A stretch of DNA of 64,000 nt, taken from assembly GCF_014230315.1 (NCBI RefSeq), contig NZ_JACLAW010000003.1, positions 296,752-360,751 on the forward strand, read 5' to 3'. Origin of the DNA: Novosphingobium flavum (GTDB lineage Bacteria > Pseudomonadota > Alphaproteobacteria > Sphingomonadales > Sphingomonadaceae). Positions 30,407-39,869 of this stretch are shown here, piece by piece (positions within the stretch are counted from its first letter, which is position 1; every line of letters begins with the position of its first letter). The position numbers were made by a program, and so were the translations under genes. The notes beneath the pieces were generated by a model. That model was not told where the DNA came from. It saw only the letters and a program-made list of their open reading frames with translations, and made no database searches.

Positions 30407-31354
30407 GTGCAGTCAAACGTGCAATCCAGCGGGCCGTCCGCCGCCCGGCCGCACCACCGGCCGTTCCTCGCGCTCGGCCTGCGGCTGCTGTCGGCCGGGA
30501 TGCTGGCGACCATGCTGATGATGGTCAAGTTGAGCGGCGAGCACGGGGTCGCCCTGCCCGAGACCATGTTCTGGCGCCAGTTCGTGCCCGCCCTGACCCT
30601 GCTTGGCTGGCTGGCGGCGCGGGGCGAGCTGCACCGGGTGAAGACCGCGCGGCCGCGCCTTCACGCACAGCGGGCGCTGATCGGCACTTCGGCGATGTTC
30701 CTCACCCTTGGCGTGGTCCAGCTCATGCCGCTGGCCGAGGCCACCGTGCTCAGCTTCACCGCGCCGATCTTCGCGGTGATCCTCTCTGTCGCCCTGCTGG
30801 GCGAGAAGGTGGGGCGCTGGCGGCTTGGCGCGGTCCTGCTCGGCCTCGCCGGGGTGATCGCCATCGCCGGGCCGGACAGTGACAACCTCTCCCCGCTCGG
30901 GCTCGCGGTGGGGCTGGGCGCCGCGTTCGGCGTGGCGCTGGTGTCGATCCAGGTGCGGCAGATGGCGCGCACGGAAGAACCGATCTGCGTGGTCTTCTGG
31001 TTCTCCACCGCCGGGGCGGCCATGCTCTCGCTGCTGCTGCCCTTCTACGTCTCTTCCCACGATGCCTACGAATGGGCGCTGATCGGCGGAATCGGGCTGA
31101 CCGGCCTGCTCGGCCAGTTGCTGCTCACCGCCGCGCTGCGCTACGGCAATGTCTCCAGCGTGATCGTCATGGACTATTCGCAGATCGGCTGGGCCACCCT
31201 GTGGGGCTGGCTTATCTTCGGGCAATTGCCGCCCGATGCGCTGTGGATCGGCGGGCCGCTCATCGTGGCCGCAGGCCTGATCATCGCCCGGCGCGAACAG
31301 GTGCTGCACCGCCGGCCGCCGATCGATCCGCAGTCGGCGCCCAACGCCGACTGA
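30407..31354 (+). CDS. EamA/DMT-family transporter
   Basis: A 315-residue membrane protein with about ten hydrophobic segments in two EamA repeats. Diagnostic words are LPETMFWRQFVPALTLLGWL, MPLAEATVLSFTAPIFAVILSVALLGEKVG and YGNVSSVIVMDYSQIGWATLWGWLIFG. It starts with GTG at 30407 and has a soluble His/Arg-rich N-terminus. It is not a close copy of the DMT protein at 27.4-28.3 kb. The substrate is unknown. Confidence 0.87.
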   Translation: MQSNVQSSGPSAARPHHRPFLALGLRLLSAGMLATMLMMVKLSGEHGVALPETMFWRQFVPALTLLGWLAARGELHRVKTARPRLHAQRALIGTSAMFLTLGVVQLMPLAEATVLSFTAPIFAVILSVALLGEKVGRWRLGAVLLGLAGVIAIAGPDSDNLSPLGLAVGLGAAFGVALVSIQVRQMARTEEPICVVFWFSTAGAAMLSLLLPFYVSSHDAYEWALIGGIGLTGLLGQLLLTAALRYGNVSSVIVMDYSQIGWATLWGWLIFGQLPPDALWIGGPLIVAAGLIIARREQVLHRRPPIDPQSAPNAD

Positions 31355-31438
31355 CCACGCAGCCGGAACCGGCCCCGGGGGCAGGCGTTTTTCCTTTCGA
31401 CAGGCGCGCCGCGCGCGCCGCTGGAAAAGGAACGAACC

Positions 31439-31570
31439 ATGGTCCGCAAGCTTCTGCTCGCGCTTGCCGTTGCCGGCATCACCCTCACCGCCTCGGCCTG
31501 CAACACGGTCAAGGGTGCTGGCCGCGATATCGAGTCGGTCGGTCAGGCCGGGTCCGACGCCATCAATTGA
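31439..31570 (+). CDS. Entericidin-family small lipoprotein
   Basis: A 43-residue lipoprotein. The signal peptide MVRKLLLALAVAGITLTASAC ends in a lipobox (TASA-C) and is followed by NTVKGAGRDIESVGQAGSDAIN, the typical EcnA/EcnB tail. Entericidins are membrane lipoproteins, described in E. coli as an antidote/toxin pair; one member alone is usual in alphaproteobacteria. AAGGAACGAACC just before the ATG is a ribosome-binding site. Confidence 0.9.
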   Translation: MVRKLLLALAVAGITLTASACNTVKGAGRDIESVGQAGSDAIN

Positions 31571-31601
31571 TGCCTTCGTGAACCGGCGCGGGCGAAGCGG
31601 T

Positions 31602-32102
31602 TCAGTCGAGCCCCTTCGCCCGCCGCCACAGTTCGATGCGCGAGGCCGTGACCAAACCCAGCGCGAAGCCGAGCGAGGCGTAAAGCGCCAGCATGGCTGC
31701 CGACGAATGGGCTGCCGACGAATGCCCCTCGTTCAGGCCGGTTTCCCAGGCGAACAGCTTGCGCGCCGCGAGGACGGCCAGCACGAACAGGAACGCGGCC
31801 GGCGAATTGCGCACCATGATCCGGTCGGTCTCCGCGTCACGCTCCAGGTGCATCAGCCGCGTGCGCTGCCATCCGGCGCCAGCCCCTACCACCAGCCCCA
31901 GCGCGAAGACCGCCCAGCCCCAGTGCAGCACCGGCAGACGCCACAGCACCAGTGCAGTCACCACGGCCACGATGCCCGGCACCACCACCAGCATGGCCGG
32001 ACGCAGCGGCCGGGCGCGGCTGATATTGCGCCAACGCAGCAGCATGATCACCCCGATCACCAGATAGGGGATGAGCGCGCGCGGGTCGGCGCCAGCGATC
32101 AT
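31602..32102 (-). CDS. CcdC-like (DUF1453) membrane protein
   Basis: A 166-residue protein with about five hydrophobic segments. The first part (LIPYLVIGVIMLLRWRNISRARPLRP) and the central VVGAGAGWQRTRLMHLERDAETDRIMVRNSP match the pattern of DUF1453/CcdC-type proteins. Its ATG overlaps the gcvPB stop by 4 bases (ATGA), so it is the last gene of the gcv operon and should be under glycine riboswitch control. There is no known link to glycine cleavage. Confidence 0.72.
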   Translation of the reverse strand: MIAGADPRALIPYLVIGVIMLLRWRNISRARPLRPAMLVVVPGIVAVVTALVLWRLPVLHWGWAVFALGLVVGAGAGWQRTRLMHLERDAETDRIMVRNSPAAFLFVLAVLAARKLFAWETGLNEGHSSAAHSSAAMLALYASLGFALGLVTASRIELWRRAKGLD

Positions 32103-33649
32103 GCCGGGTGGACCAGCACGGGCTTGCGCGCCGCCAGCGTTTCATCGAGCCGCCGCCTCGGCGCCAGAACCGGCGCGGCCTTGAGCGCCGCGTCGCCCGC
32201 CCGCGCCCGCTCGGCAAGGCTGCGCAGCGAGGCGATGAAGCGGTCAAGCCCGGCCTTGCTCTCGGTCTCGGTCGGCTCGACCAGCATGGCCCCGTGGACC
32301 ACCAGCGGGAAATAGACCGTCATCGGGTGGAAACCCTCGTCGATCAGGCCCTTGGCGATGTCCAGCGTGGTGAAGCCCTCGGCCAGCCCCACATCGCTGA
32401 ACAGGGCCTCGTGCATGCAGGGCCCGGCCTTGCCGAACGGCGCGTCGAGCACGTCCTCGAGGCTGCGCAGCACATAGTTGGCATTGAGCACGGCATCTTC
32501 CGACACCTGCCGCAGGCCATCGGCGCCGTGGCTGAGGATATAGGTCAGGGCTCGGGTGAACATGCCCATCTGGCCATGGAAGGCCGACATCCGCCCGAAG
32601 GCGTGCGGGTGATCGGTGCCGGCGTCCTCTTCCTCGATCAGGCGGCAATAGCCCTCGGCCGTGCGCTCCGCATAGGGCAGCGGCGCGAAGGGCGCGAGCG
32701 CCTCGGACAGCACGACCGGCCCCGAACCCGGTCCGCCGCCGCCATGCGGGGTGGAGAAGGTCTTGTGCAGGTTGATGTGCATGGCGTCGATGCCAAGGTC
32801 GCCGGGGCGGACCTTGCCGACGATGGCGTTGAAGTTCGCCCCGTCGCAATAGACCAGGCCGCCGGCGGCATGGACCGCGTCGGCAATCGCCTTCATGTCG
32901 CGCTCGAACAGCCCGCAGGTGTTGGGATTGGTGATCATCACCGCCGCCACGTCCGGCCCCAACCGGGCCGTGAGCGCGGCAAGATCGACCCGGCCATCCG
33001 CGGTCGCCGGGATGTTCTCCACCCGGTAGCCGGCAAAGGCCGCCGTGGCCGGATTGGTCCCGTGGGCACTTTCCGGCACGAGGATCACCTCGCGCTTGTC
33101 GCCCCGCGCTTCGAGCGCGGCGCGGATGCAGAGCAGGCCGCACAGTTCGCCGTGCGCACCGGCCTTGGGCGTCATCGCCACGGCGTGCATCCCGGTCAGG
33201 GTCACCAGCCAGTCGGCCAGCTGAACGATCACCTCGACCGCGCCGCGCACGGTCTGCTGCGGCTGGAGCGGGTGGACGTCGGCAAAGCCGGGCAGCCGCG
33301 CGACCTTCTCGTTGAGGCGCGGGTTGTGCTTCATCGTGCACGAGCCGAGCGGGAACGGCCCGAGGTCGATCGCATAGTTCTGGCGCGAAAGGCGGGTATA
33401 GTGCCGCACCGTTTCCGGCTCGGTCAGGCCCGGCAGGTCGGGCGCCGACGCGCGCAGGAACTTTTCAAGGCCGGGAAGAACGGCGCCCTCCGGCTCGTCG
33501 ATATCGACCCCGCAGGTGCCCGGACGGCCCAGTTCGAAGATCAGGGCCTCTTCCAGCATGAGGCCCTTGTCGCCAGAGGCGGTGACAGCGCCTTGCGCGG
33601 AACCCTGGCTCATTTCCGGCCGCCACCCGGCCGCGTTGACCGCGCTCAT
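32099..33649 (-). CDS. gcvPB: Glycine dehydrogenase (decarboxylating), subunit 2
   Basis: PLP-binding half of the two-gene P-protein of the glycine cleavage system, 516 residues. The PLP lysine is in [22 protein letters not shown] (shown in parts), and the family start [14 protein letters not shown] is present. It works with GcvPA to decarboxylate glycine and load the aminomethyl group on GcvH. The start overlaps the gcvPA stop by 4 bases. The ATG at 33649 is chosen; an ATG 12 codons later is possible. Confidence 0.97.
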   Translation of the reverse strand: MSAVNAAGWRPEMSQGSAQGAVTASGDKGLMLEEALIFELGRPGTCGVDIDEPEGAVLPGLEKFLRASAPDLPGLTEPETVRHYTRLSRQNYAIDLGPFPLGSCTMKHNPRLNEKVARLPGFADVHPLQPQQTVRGAVEVIVQLADWLVTLTGMHAVAMTPKAGAHGELCGLLCIRAALEARGDKREVILVPESAHGTNPATAAFAGYRVENIPATADGRVDLAALTARLGPDVAAVMITNPNTCGLFERDMKAIADAVHAAGGLVYCDGANFNAIVGKVRPGDLGIDAMHINLHKTFSTPHGGGGPGSGPVVLSEALAPFAPLPYAERTAEGYCRLIEEEDAGTDHPHAFGRMSAFHGQMGMFTRALTYILSHGADGLRQVSEDAVLNANYVLRSLEDVLDAPFGKAGPCMHEALFSDVGLAEGFTTLDIAKGLIDEGFHPMTVYFPLVVHGAMLVEPTETESKAGLDRFIASLRSLAERARAGDAALKAAPVLAPRRRLDETLAARKPVLVHPA

Positions 33650-35028
33650 GTCGGGCTCCCTTCGTGGGTATCGGCCAGCAACTCGGTCAGGACCGTCGCC
33701 AGCGCATGGATGTCATCGTCGCTCGTCGTCTCGGTAGCGGTGACGACCAGCCCGTTGTGAAGCGCAAAAGCCTCGGGATAGAGGCGCCCCAGCGATACCC
33801 CGCCGAGCACGCCGTATTCCGCCAGCTCGCGCACCACCTCGCGCGCATCGCGCGGGAGGATCACGGTGAACTCGTTGACATAGGCCGAGTTGAGCAGGGT
33901 CACCCCCGGCACCTTGGCCAAGGCGTCCGCCGTCTTGCGCGCGGCGGCGTGATTGACCCGCGCCAGCTTGGCCAGCCCTTCCCCGCCAAGCAGGGTCATG
34001 TGGATCGAGAAGGCCAGGGCGCAGAGCCCGGAATTGGTGCAGATGTTGCTCGTCGCCTTCTCGCGCCGGATATGCTGCTCGCGGGTCGAAAGGGTAAGCA
34101 CGAAGCCGCGCTTGCCGTCGGCATCCACGGTCTGACCGGCAAGGCGCCCCGGCATCTGCCGCACGAACTTGTCGCGGCAGCCAAACAGGCCGAGGTAGGG
34201 CCCGCCGAACTGAAGGCCGACGCCGAGCGACTGCCCCTCGCCCACCACGATGTCCGCACCAAGCTTGCCCGGCGCCTCGATCAGGCCGAGCGCGACCGGC
34301 TCGGTCACGACCGCGATCAGCAGCGCGCCCTTGGCCTGGGCCGCCGCCGCGATGGCGGCAAGGTCGGGCACGCGGCCCAGCACGTCGGGATACTGGACGA
34401 CGACGCAGGACGTCTCGCCATCAATCGCGGCGATCACCGCCGCATCGTCCGGCTCGGCGGCGAGGTCCGGCAGGCGCGTGTCGAGCGCATCGCCGGTAAA
34501 GCGTGCCATGGTCGCTGCAGTGGCGATGTAGTGCGGATGCAGTCCGCCCGAGATCACCGCCTTCTTGCGCCGGGTGACGCGCCCGGCCATGGCGATGGCT
34601 TCCCAGCAGGCGGTCGAGCCGTCGTACATCGAGGCATTGGCCACGTCGGTGCCAAACAGCCGCGCGACCTGGGTCTGGAACTCGAACAGCACCTGCAAGG
34701 TGCCCTGCGCGATTTCAGGCTGATAGGGCGTATAGGCGGTGAGGAATTCACCCCGCTGAATCAGGTGATCGACCGAGGCGGGGATGTGGTGGCGATAGGC
34801 CCCTGCCCCGAGGAAGAACGGCGCCTCGGCTGCCGAAAGGTTGGCGCTGGCAAGCCGTGCCATGTGCCGCTCCACCGCCATTTCGCTGGCGTGAAGCGGC
34901 AGCCCCGGTACCGGGCCCGGCAGGCGGGCGAAGGCCGGCACGTCCTCGAACAGCGCCTCGACGCTGCCCGCGCCGATCACGCCCAGCATCTCGGCCCGTT
35001 CGGCCGGGGTCAGGGGAAGGTAACGCAT
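33646..35028 (-). CDS. gcvPA: Glycine dehydrogenase (decarboxylating), subunit 1
   Basis: Partner half of the split P-protein, 460 residues, beginning [19 protein letters not shown] as is typical. The words [41 protein letters not shown] and [11 protein letters not shown] are family hallmarks. It lies between gcvH (4 bases away) and gcvPB (4-base overlap), so all P-protein is made from one message. Confidence 0.97.
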   Translation of the reverse strand: MRYLPLTPAERAEMLGVIGAGSVEALFEDVPAFARLPGPVPGLPLHASEMAVERHMARLASANLSAAEAPFFLGAGAYRHHIPASVDHLIQRGEFLTAYTPYQPEIAQGTLQVLFEFQTQVARLFGTDVANASMYDGSTACWEAIAMAGRVTRRKKAVISGGLHPHYIATAATMARFTGDALDTRLPDLAAEPDDAAVIAAIDGETSCVVVQYPDVLGRVPDLAAIAAAAQAKGALLIAVVTEPVALGLIEAPGKLGADIVVGEGQSLGVGLQFGGPYLGLFGCRDKFVRQMPGRLAGQTVDADGKRGFVLTLSTREQHIRREKATSNICTNSGLCALAFSIHMTLLGGEGLAKLARVNHAAARKTADALAKVPGVTLLNSAYVNEFTVILPRDAREVVRELAEYGVLGGVSLGRLYPEAFALHNGLVVTATETTSDDDIHALATVLTELLADTHEGSPT

Positions 35029-35032
35029 CGTG

Positions 35033-35404
35033 TCAGAGGCTTTCGACGAAGGCGTCGTAGGCCGCCTTGTCCATCAGCGCGCCGAGCTCGGCCGGGTCGG
35101 CAAGCTTGACGCGGAACAGCCAGCCGCCGCTCTCGGCCTCGGTGTTGACTAGTTCCGGGGCATCAGCGAGAGCCTCGTTCACCTCGGCAACCTCGCCCGA
35201 AACCGGCGTATAGACATCGCTCGCGGCCTTGACGCTGTCGACCACGCAGGGCGCATCGCCCTTGGCCACGGTCGCGCCAGCGGCGGGCAGTTCGACATAG
35301 GTGATGTCGCCCAGCTGGCCCTGCGCATAGTTGGTGATGCCGACCGTGCCGGTATCGCCCTCGACGGCGATCCACTCGTGGTCCTCGGTGTAATAGGTGG
35401 TCAT
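35033..35404 (-). CDS. gcvH: Glycine cleavage system H protein
   Basis: Lipoyl carrier protein of 123 residues shuttling the aminomethyl group between P, T and L proteins. The lipoylated lysine is Lys59 in [12 protein letters not shown]; the N-terminus [21 protein letters not shown] is typical. A long in-frame upstream stretch exists, but ATG 35404 with GGAGATCCACC nearby marks the start. It follows gcvT by 11 bases. Confidence 0.97.
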   Translation of the reverse strand: MTTYYTEDHEWIAVEGDTGTVGITNYAQGQLGDITYVELPAAGATVAKGDAPCVVDSVKAASDVYTPVSGEVAEVNEALADAPELVNTEAESGGWLFRVKLADPAELGALMDKAAYDAFVESL

Positions 35405-35415
35405 GGTGGATCTCC

Positions 35416-36570
35416 TCAGCGGAAGTAGCGATGGGGAACGAAGGGCATGGTCACGACCTTGGCGGGCAGGCGCTTGCCGCGCACCTCGATCTCGAGCGCG
35501 GTGCCCTCGGCGGCCTTGTCTGCGGCAACATAGGCCATGGCGATGGGGCGGCCCAGGCTGGGCGAAAACCCGCCCGAGGTAACGCGGCCGACCTCGGCAT
35601 CCCCGGACATGACCAGCGCACCCTCGCGCGCGGCCTGACGTCCTTCGAGGGCGAGGCCGACGCGCTGGGCATAGGTCCCGTCCGCCAGCGCGGCCAGCAC
35701 CGGATCGGCGCCGAGGAACCCGCCCTCGGCCCGGCGGCGCTTGCTGATCGCGAACGCAAGGCCCGCGCTGACCGGATCGGTCTCTTCGGACAGGTCGTGG
35801 CCGTAAAGCGGGAGCCCCGCTTCGAGCCTCAGCGAATCGCGCGCGCCAAGGCCGATGGGCCTCACCTGCGGCTGGGCGCAGAGCGCTTCGGCCAGAGCCG
35901 CGGCATCTTCGCCACGCACGGAAATCTCGTAGCCGTCCTCGCCGGTATAGCCCGAGCGGCTGACGCCGAGCGGCACCTCGCCCCAGAAATAGGGCGCGGC
36001 CTGCATGAATTTCAGCTCGGCAACTTCGGGCATCCCCGCGATCGCGGGCTTGAGCCCAAGCGCGCCAAGGGCCTCGGCCGCTTCCGGCCCCTGCAGGGCG
36101 AGGAGGCCATGCTCGTCGAGATGATTGAGCGTGATCTCGTCTGGCAAGTGTTCGCGCAGGTGGCCGATGTCGTCCCACTTGGTCGCGCCGTTTACGACGA
36201 GGTAGAAATGATCGCCCCGGTTGGTGACCATCAGGTCGTCGAGGATTCCGCCTTCCTCGCTCAGCAGCAGCGAATAGCGCTGGCGGCCAGGCTTCAGCGC
36301 GGCGATGTCGGCCGGCAGCACGGCTTCCAGCGCAGAGGCGACGCCTTCGCCTGACGCCGTGAGCTGGCCCATGTGGGAAACGTCGAACAGGCCCGCATGT
36401 TCGCGGGTCCAGAGATGTTCGGCGATGATCCCCTCGTACTGCACCGGCATCCAGTATCCGGCGAATTCGACCATGCGGGCGCCGCGCTGGCGGTGCCAGC
36501 CGTCAAGCGGCAGGGTCAGCACCTCGAGCGGGGCTTCATCATCATTGGCGGTTTCGAAATTTTCGCTCAC
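35416..36570 (-). CDS. gcvT: Aminomethyltransferase (glycine cleavage T protein)
   Basis: Tetrahydrofolate-dependent T protein of 384 residues that frees ammonia and forms 5,10-methylene-THF. Motifs include [25 protein letters not shown] and [14 protein letters not shown] at 36570 is the start; the first 23 residues are an acidic leader ([17 protein letters not shown]). First gene of the operon and directly downstream of the riboswitch. Confidence 0.97.
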   Translation of the reverse strand: MSENFETANDDEAPLEVLTLPLDGWHRQRGARMVEFAGYWMPVQYEGIIAEHLWTREHAGLFDVSHMGQLTASGEGVASALEAVLPADIAALKPGRQRYSLLLSEEGGILDDLMVTNRGDHFYLVVNGATKWDDIGHLREHLPDEITLNHLDEHGLLALQGPEAAEALGALGLKPAIAGMPEVAELKFMQAAPYFWGEVPLGVSRSGYTGEDGYEISVRGEDAAALAEALCAQPQVRPIGLGARDSLRLEAGLPLYGHDLSEETDPVSAGLAFAISKRRRAEGGFLGADPVLAALADGTYAQRVGLALEGRQAAREGALVMSGDAEVGRVTSGGFSPSLGRPIAMAYVAADKAAEGTALEIEVRGKRLPAKVVTMPFVPHRYFR

Positions 36571-36611
36571 AGTCAGGCTTTCCAGACAGATTCAGGGCAC
36601 CAATCGGCGCC

Positions 36612-36830
36612 CCCTCTGTCACGGAAACCTGAGAGCTTTCCCCCGGACCCGGCAGCGCCGGCGCGAGGTTACCCCTTCGGTGGCCCTTCCGTTACCGGAA
36701 AAGCGCTTTCCAGAGCGTCGCTATCGACCCTGTGCGGTCCTTTTGCCTGAGAGATTCCGGGGCGGTTGCTCCTTCGGCGCCCGGCGCATCACCTGTTGGG
36801 GCGATTCGCCGGAACTCTCCCGCGCGGTCA
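36612..36830 (-). promoter_or_regulatory. Tandem glycine riboswitch
   Basis: On the minus strand two glycine aptamers follow each other in the leader of gcvT. The first (about 36738-36826) has CGGGAGAG, the core GCGCCGAAGGAGCAA and the closing TCTCTCAGGCAAAAGGACC. The second (about 36615-36722) has GGAAAGCGC, CCACCGAAGGGGTAACC and AAGCTCTCAGGTTTCC. These are the conserved GAGAG, CCGAAGG and CTCAGG elements of the class. It binds glycine and normally switches the gcv operon on when glycine is high. It accounts for nearly all of the 325-base gap 36571-36895. Confidence 0.95.
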
Positions 36831-36895
36831 GCGACGCTTCCTCGCCTGCCCTTGTGCACCTGCGAAGTCAACGGCGCGTTTTGCGTAGGCCGCGA

Positions 36896-37609
36896 TCAAT
36901 CCACAGCCTGCGCCTGAGCGATCGAGGCGTGATAGGCCTGCCGCTTCAGCGCGCGCTCCATCGCCTCGTGTTCGTGAACGAACCGTCCGCGCGCCTTTTC
37001 ATGCGCGAGGGCGAGGATCACCTCGGCCAGCCAGTCCGCCCGGACCGAGCGGTAGCGGGCAAGCCCCCCGCGCAGGAACAGGTCGGCGAGCGGAGCCACC
37101 ACCTGGCCGATCCGCTCCGCTGGGCGCAATTCGCGGCGGCTGCCCCGCAGCAGGCCGGGGCGCAGGATGTCGAGCCGGTTGTAGCCGAGCTTGCCGAGCG
37201 TAGTCTCGACCTCGCCCTTGACGCGCAGGTAGAACTGCTTGGCGCTGATCGCCGCGCCGACCGAGGAGACCGAGATGAACTGGCGGGCGCCCGCCTCCTG
37301 CCCCCATTTCGCGCAGGCCAGCACGAGATCCTGATCGACCGCGCGGAACACGGCCTCGTCCTCGCCGGCCTGCTTCCACGTTGTGCCGAGGCAGTTGACC
37401 ACGGTGTCGGGCCGGGCGGCGGCGATGGCGTCGCCCCAGTTGGCGGGATCGGCGACCAGCACTTCCATCCGCGCGCCGGGCGGAAGGTCGAGCTCGCGGC
37501 GGGCAATGGCGACCAGGCGAACGTCGCGCCGGCCGACCGCGGCGCGGATCAGGGCCGAGCCGACGAGACCCGAGGCGCCGACGAGGCAGATCCGGACCGC
37601 CTTAGACAT
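36896..37609 (-). CDS. NAD(P)-binding oxidoreductase (atypical SDR, HTATIP2-like)
   Basis: A 237-residue Rossmann-fold protein with the nucleotide loop LVGASGLVGSALI at the N-terminus. NCLGTTWKQAG, FISVSSVGA (the active-site serine region) and YLRVKGEVE (Tyr-X3-Lys) fit the atypical SDR pattern of the HTATIP2/YwnB group. Its ATG overlaps the dgt stop by 8 bases. The substrate is unknown. Confidence 0.82.
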   Translation of the reverse strand: MSKAVRICLVGASGLVGSALIRAAVGRRDVRLVAIARRELDLPPGARMEVLVADPANWGDAIAAARPDTVVNCLGTTWKQAGEDEAVFRAVDQDLVLACAKWGQEAGARQFISVSSVGAAISAKQFYLRVKGEVETTLGKLGYNRLDILRPGLLRGSRRELRPAERIGQVVAPLADLFLRGGLARYRSVRADWLAEVILALAHEKARGRFVHEHEAMERALKRQAYHASIAQAQAVD

Positions 37610-38765
37610 TGCTCAGCCCTTCGGGCGTGATCCCGGTGATCCGGGCATAGGCGGCGATGGCGAAACGATCGGTCATCCCGGCGATATAGTCGGCGATGTG
37701 ACGGCTGCGGGCCGGCTCGGCCTCGTCAAGGCGCCCGGCCCAGCCCTCGCCCATCAGCGCCGGATCGGCGTGATAGGCAGCGAACAGCGTGGCCGTGACC
37801 TCGCGCGCCTTTTCGGCCGTGGCAAGCTGTTCGGGATGGTAATAGAGCTTCTCGTACATGAAGCGCTTGAGCTGCCGCTCGGCCTCCGCGAGCGGGCCGG
37901 AAAAGGCGGCCGTGGGGCGGCTGGCGCCGCGCACCTGCGCCACCGAGGCCATGCCCTGGGCACGCTCCCGCGTCTCGCCGATCAGGTCGTTGACCATCAG
38001 GCCGATCTGGCCGCGCACCAGTTCGCGCAATTGCCGCTCGCGCGCGGCGCGCGGAAAGCGCCGTTCAACCCCGCGCCACTGCTCGGCCACGAAATCGAGC
38101 TGGAGCAGTTCGTCAAGATCGAGGAAACCCGCGCGCAGGCCATCGTCGATATCGTGGTTGTCGTAGGCGATATCGTCAGCCAGCGCGGCGACCTGCGCCT
38201 CGAGACACGACCATTCACGCAGATCCAGCGGGAAGGCCGCGTCGAGTTCGGCCAGCGCCCAGTTCGGCGCTGAAACCGGGCCATTGTGCTTGGCAAGCCC
38301 CTCGAGCAGCTCCCAGGTGAGGTTGAGCCCGTCGAACTCGCAATAGGGGCTTTCGAGGCGCATCAGCGTGCGCAGGCAGTGCGCGTTGTGATCGAACCCG
38401 CCGTAGGGCTCCATCGCCGCGTCGAGCGCGTCCTCGCCGGCATGACCGAAGGGGGGATGGCCGATGTCGTGAGCGAGGCACAGCGCCTCGGTCAGATCCT
38501 CGTCGAGCCCGAGCGATCGGGCGATGACCCGGCCGATCTGGGCCACTTCGAGGCTGTGGGTCAGCCGCACCCGGTAATGGTCGCCATCGGGCGCGATGAA
38601 GACCTGGGTCTTGTGGCGCAGGCGGCGGAACGAGATCGAATGGATGATCCGGTCGCGGTCGCGCTGGTAGGGACCGCGCGGACCGCGCGTTACCGTGTCA
38701 TCGGCCGGAAATTCGCGCCCCCGGCTCGTCGCGGGGTCGGCGGCAAAGGGGGCGCGGCCTGTCAT
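37602..38765 (-). CDS. dgt: dNTP triphosphohydrolase, dGTPase-like
   Basis: HD-superfamily enzyme of 387 residues that hydrolyses dNTPs to nucleosides and triphosphate. Metal ligands are clear: THSLEVAQIGRV, CLAHDIGHPPFGHAGE and ADDIAYDNHDIDDGLR. The RGREF and GPRGPYQRDRDRIIHSISFRRL N-terminal pattern is that of the short alphaproteobacterial dGTPase-like proteins. It overlaps the racemase stop by 4 bases and the downstream oxidoreductase start by 8. Confidence 0.94.
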   Translation of the reverse strand: MTGRAPFAADPATSRGREFPADDTVTRGPRGPYQRDRDRIIHSISFRRLRHKTQVFIAPDGDHYRVRLTHSLEVAQIGRVIARSLGLDEDLTEALCLAHDIGHPPFGHAGEDALDAAMEPYGGFDHNAHCLRTLMRLESPYCEFDGLNLTWELLEGLAKHNGPVSAPNWALAELDAAFPLDLREWSCLEAQVAALADDIAYDNHDIDDGLRAGFLDLDELLQLDFVAEQWRGVERRFPRAARERQLRELVRGQIGLMVNDLIGETRERAQGMASVAQVRGASRPTAAFSGPLAEAERQLKRFMYEKLYYHPEQLATAEKAREVTATLFAAYHADPALMGEGWAGRLDEAEPARSRHIADYIAGMTDRFAIAAYARITGITPEGLSNV

Positions 38766-39457
38766 GCGTCGGCGAGAATCCAGTCCGCCGCCGCCTCGGC
38801 ATGGATCAGGGTGCAGTCGTAGATCGGCAGGACGTTGGCATCGACGTCGACCACCATCTCCAGCTCGGTGCAGCCCAGCACGATGGCCTGGGCCCCGGCC
38901 CGCTGCAGCTCGACGATTATGGTCTTGAGCTCGCGCTCGGCCTGACGGGTGGCCTTGCCGAGGATCAGTTCGTCATAGATGATCCGGTCGAGCGCATTGA
39001 CGAACTTCATTTCCGGCGGGAGTAGCTCGATGTCGCGGGAAATCAGCTTCTTGCGGTAGAACCCCTCGACCATGACATTGCGCGAACCGATCAGGGCCGC
39101 CTTCTTCACCTTGTCGCGCGCCATGCGCTCGCCCACGCAGTCGGCGATGTGGAGCACCGGGACCGAGACCGCGGCGGCGACCTCGTCATAGACCTTGTGC
39201 ATCGAATTGGCGCCGATCAGCAGGGCCCCGGCCCCGGCCTGTTCGAGCCGGCGGGCGCTGTCGGTCAGGATAGCGCCGGCGCGCTGCCAGTCCGCCTCGT
39301 CCTGCAGGCGCTGCAGGCCGCTGAAATCGAGGCTCTCGATCAGCAGCGGCGCGGAGGCCTGCTTGCCGGCGCGCGCCTGCACCAGCTTGTTGATGTGATC
39401 GTAATAGGTGCGTGTCGACAGCCATGACATGCCGCCGATAAGGCCCAGCTTGCGCAA
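38762..39457 (-). CDS. Aspartate/glutamate racemase-family protein (single catalytic cysteine)
   Basis: A 231-residue protein of the Asp/Glu racemase family. The start MRKLGLIGGMSW matches family starts and requires TTG at 39457, with GGGGAG about 9 bases upstream; the in-frame ATG at 39496 would add 13 residues. The second catalytic cysteine is present (Cys196 in VLGCTELE). The first position, usually Cys or Thr before an Asn in this motif, is Ala83 in IGANSMHK. Activity is therefore uncertain. It overlaps dgt by 4 bases. Confidence 0.85.
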   Translation of the reverse strand: MRKLGLIGGMSWLSTRTYYDHINKLVQARAGKQASAPLLIESLDFSGLQRLQDEADWQRAGAILTDSARRLEQAGAGALLIGANSMHKVYDEVAAAVSVPVLHIADCVGERMARDKVKKAALIGSRNVMVEGFYRKKLISRDIELLPPEMKFVNALDRIIYDELILGKATRQAERELKTIIVELQRAGAQAIVLGCTELEMVVDVDANVLPIYDCTLIHAEAAADWILADA

Positions 39458-39557
39458 GGTCGGAACTCCCCGGAAAGGACGAAACCCCCGTTTCATCCTG
39501 CGCCTTAGGCAAGAGGGACGGCAAGGTCCAGCTTTGGGGGGCTCGGTTTGCCGACTG

Positions 39558-39869
39558 TCAGCCCAAACCCGTCGCACACAGGGCGGCGGAAGAGGCGGTG
39601 ACCTCGAGAACTTCGCGGTCTCCGATGCGGCGGACGGCTTCCACATATTGGGGAATCGTCCGCTTGGGGCCCTGCAAGGCCTGCAGTTTGCGCAGCTGGC
39701 GGATGGTCAGCCGGTCGACCATCCGCTTGGCCATGCAGGTGCTGACCCCTTCCGAAAGCCCCGCCTCGACCAGCGCCGAGCGAACGCGGCTTTCCGCGAT
39801 CCGCTCGACACAGGCCGAGAGCGCCAGCGGCAGCACCAGAATTGCAACGAGGCTGCAACGCCGCTGCAT
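39558..39869 (-). CDS. Small putative lipoprotein, coupled to pntB
   Basis: A 103-residue exported protein. A hydrophobic signal (RRCSLVAILVLPLALSAC) ends in a lipobox-like LSAC, and the mature part is helical and basic (ESRVRSALVEAGLSEGVSTCMAKRMVDRLTIRQLRKLQAL). Two further cysteines (CMAKR, ALCATG) could form a disulfide. Its ATG overlaps the pntB stop by one base (TGATG). No known domain was recognised. Confidence 0.68.
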   Translation of the reverse strand: MQRRCSLVAILVLPLALSACVERIAESRVRSALVEAGLSEGVSTCMAKRMVDRLTIRQLRKLQALQGPKRTIPQYVEAVRRIGDREVLEVTASSAALCATGLG

